A DNA stretch of 64,000 nt from Dryas octopetala (Eukaryota; Streptophyta; Magnoliopsida; Rosales; Rosaceae), in the NCBI GenBank assembly GCA_963921425.1, contig OY992833.1:932501-996500 (forward strand), given 5' to 3'. The notes under the pieces were generated by a model. That model was given only the letters and a program-made list of their open reading frames with translations, had not been told where the DNA came from and did no database searches. The number at the start of each line of letters is the position of its first letter. Within the stretch, counting starts at the first letter, position 1. The translations under genes and the position numbers were made by a program. Below, one piece after another: positions 59,901 to 64,000 of this stretch.

Positions 59901-62555
59901 CTATGTATTGGTTTAGATATTATGTTAATTGAAGTACATTGTCTCATTCAAAAAAATTCCTCTTTTTATTTTATTTTATTTTATTTATTTATTTATTTTT
60001 TTTATGTATTTACTGTACCCAGTTGTTTGGACTGAATCTGTGGTACCAGCTACCAGCAGATGTTTTATGCTCCCTTTGAATGTGTTTATGAGTTTTATAC
60101 TTGCCTATCTTAGATTGATTGTTAATGATTTATAACAGGATTAAATATATATGTAACAAGGAGGGAATGAAAACAAGTTCCATTGCACTCACTGCACTTG
60201 CAGAGCATACAGGTCAGTTATGTATCCCTTTATTGAGAGTTCACATTATCTGAGTTCATCAATTGGGATATTCATATTGCTAAAACCACTTCTATAACAG
60301 ATATGCTAGATGTTTTTACAATTTTGATCCTGTTTTTAAGTTTAAAAGGCATACCCGTTATTGTCTAAACTGTTATTACTGAAATTTAGTTTATACAATT
60401 TTTAGACCTTTAGTCATTGTATTCAAGATTTGATCTTGTTCGATTCACTCCAGCCTTTACGTTGCAGAATGTGATATACGTTCATGCTTGAACACTCTTC
60501 AGTTTCTCAACAAGAAGAAGGAAACGCTCAATGTGGTAATACTCTGATGTGATCTTACTTTTGCAGACTATTCATTAATTAAGCAAAAGCTTCATGCTAA
60601 CAGATTCATGATTGGCTTTATCTCCATTTTAAAAATTCTTAAGGCTTACAATCTTGTTTGGGATGGTTTTGTTGGCTGGTGAGGTAAGTTGAAGAGGAGA
60701 TGGAAGCATGATATGGAGTGCGAAAAACACAGTCAAAGTTTCCTTGTTCTCAATATTTGTGACTTGCTCTCTAAGGTCCACTTCATAGTAGAATAGAGGC
60801 AGACTATGTTTTAACCTGAAAAGGAATTTTCATTATTGTCATCATCTAAGCTTTTACACAGTAGGGCTCGTGCATCCATTTAACTCTGTTTGAAGTTTGT
60901 AAGTGTTAACTTTTGCAAAACTATCTATTAAGGTTTTGGAGCACATTAGCAACTTTTCTGGAGAATTGGAGTAAACATGAATCTCTTTATGATACAAGTT
61001 CATGTCATACTCATGGACTGTCCTTCTTTCCCCTTGTGGTTAAAGTGCTTGCATGAAATTTCAAGGTCAGGGGTTTGTGGGCTGGTAGTGATGAAGATGA
61101 CGATGGAATGAACTGCTCGTAGAATAACTCTTGAACTGCCCTAACTGTCATCTCATTATAGTTTTGGGATTTCCGCAGGATGTTTAATCCGTTGTCAGAA
61201 GAATATTTAAAGTCTTCTCTTTTTCCACTACTCCTTTTCCTGGTGCATGGTGACAGTTATTTCTGGTAGAGTCTCATAGATGACTTTTGAACTGTCCTAA
61301 CTTCCATCTCATTATAGTTAGGGGTTCCTGCAGGAGGTTTAATCCATTGTAAGAAGACTATTTAAAGTCTTCTCTTCCTCTCACTGTGCCTTTACCTGGT
61401 GAATGATGACAGTTATTTCTGGTGGAATTCTTAATATTGGTTTCTGTTTGAAGAAAAAAGTATTAATTTTTGTTAGGTGGAGTGATTTTATATACTAATT
61501 TAGTTTTCTCATGTTTTACTTTTTACTTTTCTAGTGGGAAATTGGTTCTCAAGTGGTTGGTCGAAAGGACATGTCAAAAGGTGTGTTTGATGTCTGGAAA
61601 GAGGTAAGATACAGCAATAAATTCCACTGATGTGCTTCTTAACTGCTTTATCAATTATTTTCACAATCTTATGCATTAAGATGCTACTCTATTTAGATCT
61701 TCCAAAAGAGACAAAATAAGAGGGGAAGAAGAACCAACAGTAACTGTGGAACAATGTTAAATGAATTTGACATTTTGCATTCTCTTATCTCTAACCGGTA
61801 GGTATTAAATTCCAGAAAATATTATAGTTCAACTGGTGTTTAAAACATGTAACCTATAGCTGTCAATCTTACCTTGTACACAAATTTGCAGTGGTGACTA
61901 TGATCTGATTGTGGATGGTCTTCATGAAAACTTTTTACATCTCCCTTATCACGATCCAGTGATGCAAAAGACTGTAAGCCACCTGATTTAACTATATTGA
62001 TTACTGGGTATGTACTAAACAAGACTTTTGAACCTATACAATGTTTTCTCTTCTTTGAAGGTCAAGTGCTTAAATAGTCTTGGTGCCTCCGACCTTATGC
62101 AAAAATATATTATGCGTACACAACATATGTCCCTTTATGGTAAAGACATTTAAGTATATACCATTCCAATGTTGAGAATCATTTCAATTATATACTTCTT
62201 TGACTCTTTCCTCTTCTTACTTTTCTGCAGCTTATCAGCCTGCCATTGCAATCACTGTACATCGTTTGGTAGCCCAAGTGCAGAGACCAAATATTGAGTG
62301 GCCAAAATCTTATCATAGGTATTTCTAAGGCTGCTAGAAATTGAAGTATAACATAAAGATTCATATTTTCTTACTAATTTGAATCCCATACATAAATTCA
62401 GATACCGAACAATGTTGATGGAAAAGATGGACAGTTTGAGGTCATGGTACAGCACAATTCCACCATCTATTTCAAGACATTTGTCAATTAAGTCCTTCGT
62501 AGAAGACTCGATTTCATTACTGTTACACATTCTATCACCCCCAACTCTAAGGCCG
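50950..62555 (+). CDS. CTF18: CTF18, alternative RFC clamp-loader large subunit; 18 exons seen, 3' end outside window
   Basis: Exons are 50950-51487, 51760-51821, 52205-52342, 52489-52761, 53240-53326, 54233-54334, 54408-54473, 55270-55380, 55459-55520, 58292-58336, 60139-60212, 60468-60535, 61535-61603, 61697-61797, 61892-61973, 62061-62139, 62231-62318 and 62402-62555. All joins are in frame and give 733 residues. After an acidic N-terminus comes [19 protein letters not shown] (RFC box), Walker [13 protein letters not shown] (about 342-353), Walker [10 protein letters not shown] (about 400-407), sensor [18 protein letters not shown], and [15 protein letters not shown] with [12 protein letters not shown] (sensor 2 region). 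CTF18-RFC loads PCNA at forks and supports sister-chromatid cohesion in the nucleus. Plant relatives are roughly 950 aa (from memory), so about 200 C-terminal residues are missing, expected beyond 64000. Introns 9, 10 and 18 carry retroelements. Confidence 0.95.
55203..55286 (+). repeat. Duplicated splice-acceptor/exon start before CTF18 exon 8
   Basis: The 21 bases spanning the true acceptor of exon 8 (55266-55286) also occur at 55203-55223, 63 bases upstream, including the AG and the first 17 exon bases. Use of the upstream AG would add 63 nt and read an in-frame stop after 11 codons. Confidence 0.85.
55836..56300. mobile_element. Directly repeated LTR-like block in CTF18 intron 9
   Basis: GGCCTCATCCAATAGTGCT followed by GTTGACTTTTAGAT and AAGTACCCTAGATC occurs at 55840 and again at 56196, an offset of 356. 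The first copy is preceded by TGTAACAACCCAA, a plausible LTR start, and both are followed by an ATGTGGGAT motif. The element family is not known to me. Confidence 0.5.
56880..57801 (-). mobile_element. Ty1/copia relic (LTR, PBS, gag part) in CTF18 intron 9
   Basis: On the - strand an LTR of about 213 bp runs 57801-57589 (TGTTTGAGG...TTTATCA). It is followed at once by TGGTATCAGA (57588-57579), the primer-binding site that pairs with initiator Met-tRNA in copia elements. About 300 bases on, gag-like text appears: NYAYWEK-type (INLDG, then [18 protein letters not shown]) and [30 protein letters not shown], with frameshifts and stops. The 3' part and second LTR are missing. It is antisense to CTF18. 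Confidence 0.75.
59263..59460 (-). mobile_element. Short 5'-truncated LINE in CTF18 intron 10, 20-bp target duplication
   Basis: CAAAATAATTACCTTACTTT stands at 59243-59262 and again, unchanged, at 59461-59480. On the - strand the 198-bp insert ends AATGAAAGTCTGTTTCTTAT then CACAAAAATAATAATAAT, as in LINE 3' ends. The perfect long duplication points to a recent L1-type insertion. It is antisense to CTF18. Confidence 0.88.
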
Positions 62556-62840
62556 GTAATTTACGCACATTTTAGTTACGTCTTTTTTTATTTATTTATT
62601 ATTTTATTATCTTTTAAAGGTTCTTGGTTGCAGTTCCATATTTCTTTCTGTGTTTATAAATAGTGATCTTGATTTGCAGTTCCATATGCTGGAGACGTAG
62701 CAGTTACACATGCTACTTGTCATTATCTGCTAGTTCAAGTGCTTTTCAGTTTCTATGTTGCGTTGGTCTGTTTGTTCGTGATCATACATACAATGCTTTT
62801 GGAATAGCTTGATTGAGTGTGTTTCTATGTTGGTTTTGGT
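62556..62840 (+). other. Start of CTF18 intron 18
   Basis: The donor GTAATT at 62556 follows the exon ending LSPPTLRP. No continuation of CTF18 coding (a Leu-rich VAFHLL-like start would be expected) is found from here to 64000, so the intron is at least 1.4 kb. Confidence 0.6.
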
Positions 62841-62849
62841 CTGTTTGGT

Positions 62850-63150
62850 CTTTTTTCAGACCATTTCATGCCTTTTGGGAGGCTGAAGTGCCTCCAAAGG
62901 TACGAGTTTTAGCTTGGATTATTGCTCATGGGAGGTTGAATACTTGTGATATGGTTCAGAGGAGAAGGCCCTCTTGGTGCCTATCACTCCAATGGTGTGT
63001 GATGTGTAAAATTGATGCTGAAAATTCGAATCATTTATTGCTTAACTGACCTATACGCTGTCAATATGACAGAAGTTGTTTAGGGAGTCAAATGTGGATT
63101 GGGAGAATCCAGGATCATGTTTTGCTTTGTTGTGTGAGAGATATAAGTTT
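62850..63150 (+). mobile_element. LINE fragment, zf-RVT region, in CTF18 intron 18
   Basis: FHAFWEAEVPPKVRVLAWI, then AHGRLNTCDMVQRRRPSWC, WCVMCKIDAENSNHLLLN, and after a frame change LFRESNVDWENPGSCFALLC ERYKFF. This is the zinc-binding reverse-transcriptase tail of plant L1 ORF2. It is on the same strand as CTF18 and lacks the RT core. Confidence 0.85.
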
Positions 63151-63695
63151 TTCAGAGTTTTAGTTGTCTTTCTATTTTTTGTAAAGATTTGTCTTTCTGA
63201 ACAGTGGACATCTTGTCCCCTGTTTTGTACTTTTCTTTTCATAATAAAAGAGTGTTGTTTGTTATTTATTTCACTTTAAAAGAAAATGTGGTGTATCATT
63301 TTATTCCAATAGAACTTTGGATTCCAAGTTTCTTATTTTTTTCTCATTGTTTTTTATTGTAATAAATGGAATTAGTGATTTTTTCTACAATCCATGTCTG
63401 TACAATGCAAGATTCCAATGCAAAATTTAGGAGGAACATGAAGAAAATTTTTGCAGAAGTTGTTTATAAAATTTTCACTGCAGCATATACAGATGTCATG
63501 TCAATGACATATTTCAATCATCTGAACAGGCATGCTCATCCATTGATTATAGAAAGGGTTCAGAAATACACATAATGTAATCGTTCTAGTCTTTTGACTT
63601 TTTTTTTTAGTGCATAGACTAATGCGATTAAACATTAGTCTTCTGGCTTTATACTTGAGTTCACTTTTTGACTGACTGGTCGTCCACTTTTTCAC
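63151..63695. other. Sequence interrupting the LINE fragment
   Basis: About 545 bases separate two LINE pieces that are nearly adjacent in ORF2. It contains TTTTCATAATAAAAG (about 63235), like a LINE 3' end, and a 40-codon frame (63430-63573) of unknown nature. It may be a nested insertion, or the two LINE pieces may come from different copies. Confidence 0.4.
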
Positions 63696-63912
63696 TTAGT
63701 GGTGTTGGGGAGGTGAGCTGTGATGGCTATTTGGTGGGTAATTTGGATGGAGAGAAATAAAAGGGTCTTTGATGACGCTAGGGGGGAAGAGGTGGATAAC
63801 CTGTGGGAGAGAGTTCAGTTTGGGCTTCTTTATGGGCACCAGTCACTCCAGTTTTCCGGGATTATTCATTTTTTGCAATTATGTCTAATTGGGAGGTTTT
63901 TGTGTATTAGGT
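63696..63912 (+). mobile_element. LINE fragment, ORF2 C-terminal tail
   Basis: MAIWWVIWMERNKRVFDDAR, then GEEVDNLWERVQFGLLYG and a stop at 63910-63912. The IWW-IW-ERN-R-F pattern is the conserved C-terminal end of plant L1 ORF2. Confidence 0.85.
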
Positions 63913-64000
63913 GATTAATGCTGTATTACTTCATTAATGTACTCTGTCTGGATCTTATTTTCTCCTAGAGCTTATTACCTAGGATCTTGTAGGATAGTGG

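Noticed and set aside
1..64000. CRISPR arrays, operons, phage or plasmid functions
   Set aside because: No regularly spaced repeats with unique spacers and no bacterial-type gene order; introns and transposons show plant nuclear DNA.

Overview
This is a nuclear window from a flowering plant, almost certainly a eudicot and plausibly a woody rosid. The evidence is AT-rich intergenic DNA, short exons with GT-AG introns, four recognisable plant genes, and a dense layer of plant transposon relics. The species cannot be fixed from sequence alone. I found no prokaryotic-style operon, no CRISPR array, no tRNA or rRNA gene, and no strong candidate for a wholly new biological system.

Four genes are intact as far as the window shows, and all exon joins were checked by hand for reading frame. 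(1) A RING-H2 E3 ubiquitin ligase is on the + strand, coding 13520-21394, 8 coding exons, 782 aa. (2) Peroxisomal 3-ketoacyl-CoA thiolase (KAT2/PED1 type) is on the - strand, coding 30634-27026, 14 exons, 463 aa, with an N-terminal PTS2 signal. (3) An R-SNARE of the VAMP72 group is on the - strand, coding 37596-35030, 5 exons, 221 aa. (4) The CTF18 clamp-loader subunit is on the + strand. Its coding starts at 50950; 18 exons are visible and encode 733 aa; the 3' end lies beyond the window. The genes are unrelated in function: protein turnover, fatty-acid beta-oxidation, secretion, and sister-chromatid cohesion/replication.

The rest is mostly transposon-derived. 1-515 is a Ty1/copia gag fragment. 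2428 to about 4890 is an LTR-like block lying between two coding-like relics. 5251-8000 is a 2.75-kb solo LTR with a perfect 5-bp duplication, and 43919-46819 is an inverted, diverged copy. 8132-9010 holds two abutting non-autonomous DNA transposons that share one target sequence. 9767-12097 is a decayed LINE. 22600-23217, 59263-59460 and parts of 62690-63910 are further LINE pieces. 25104-25203 is a tRNA-derived SINE. MITEs or long-TIR elements sit at 18121-18388, 32304-32836, 33136-34630, 38348-39038 and 39446-39993. Two decayed Mutator-superfamily transposases lie at 41666-43530 (MuDR type) and 49401-50640 (FAR1-like). A copia relic lies in a CTF18 intron.

The observations most worth following are tandem (NAGNAG) splice acceptors in the RING gene, a duplicated decoy 3' splice site before CTF18 exon 8, three copies of one 8-bp target marking two adjacent transposons, and the inverted solo-LTR pair spanning about 41 kb.
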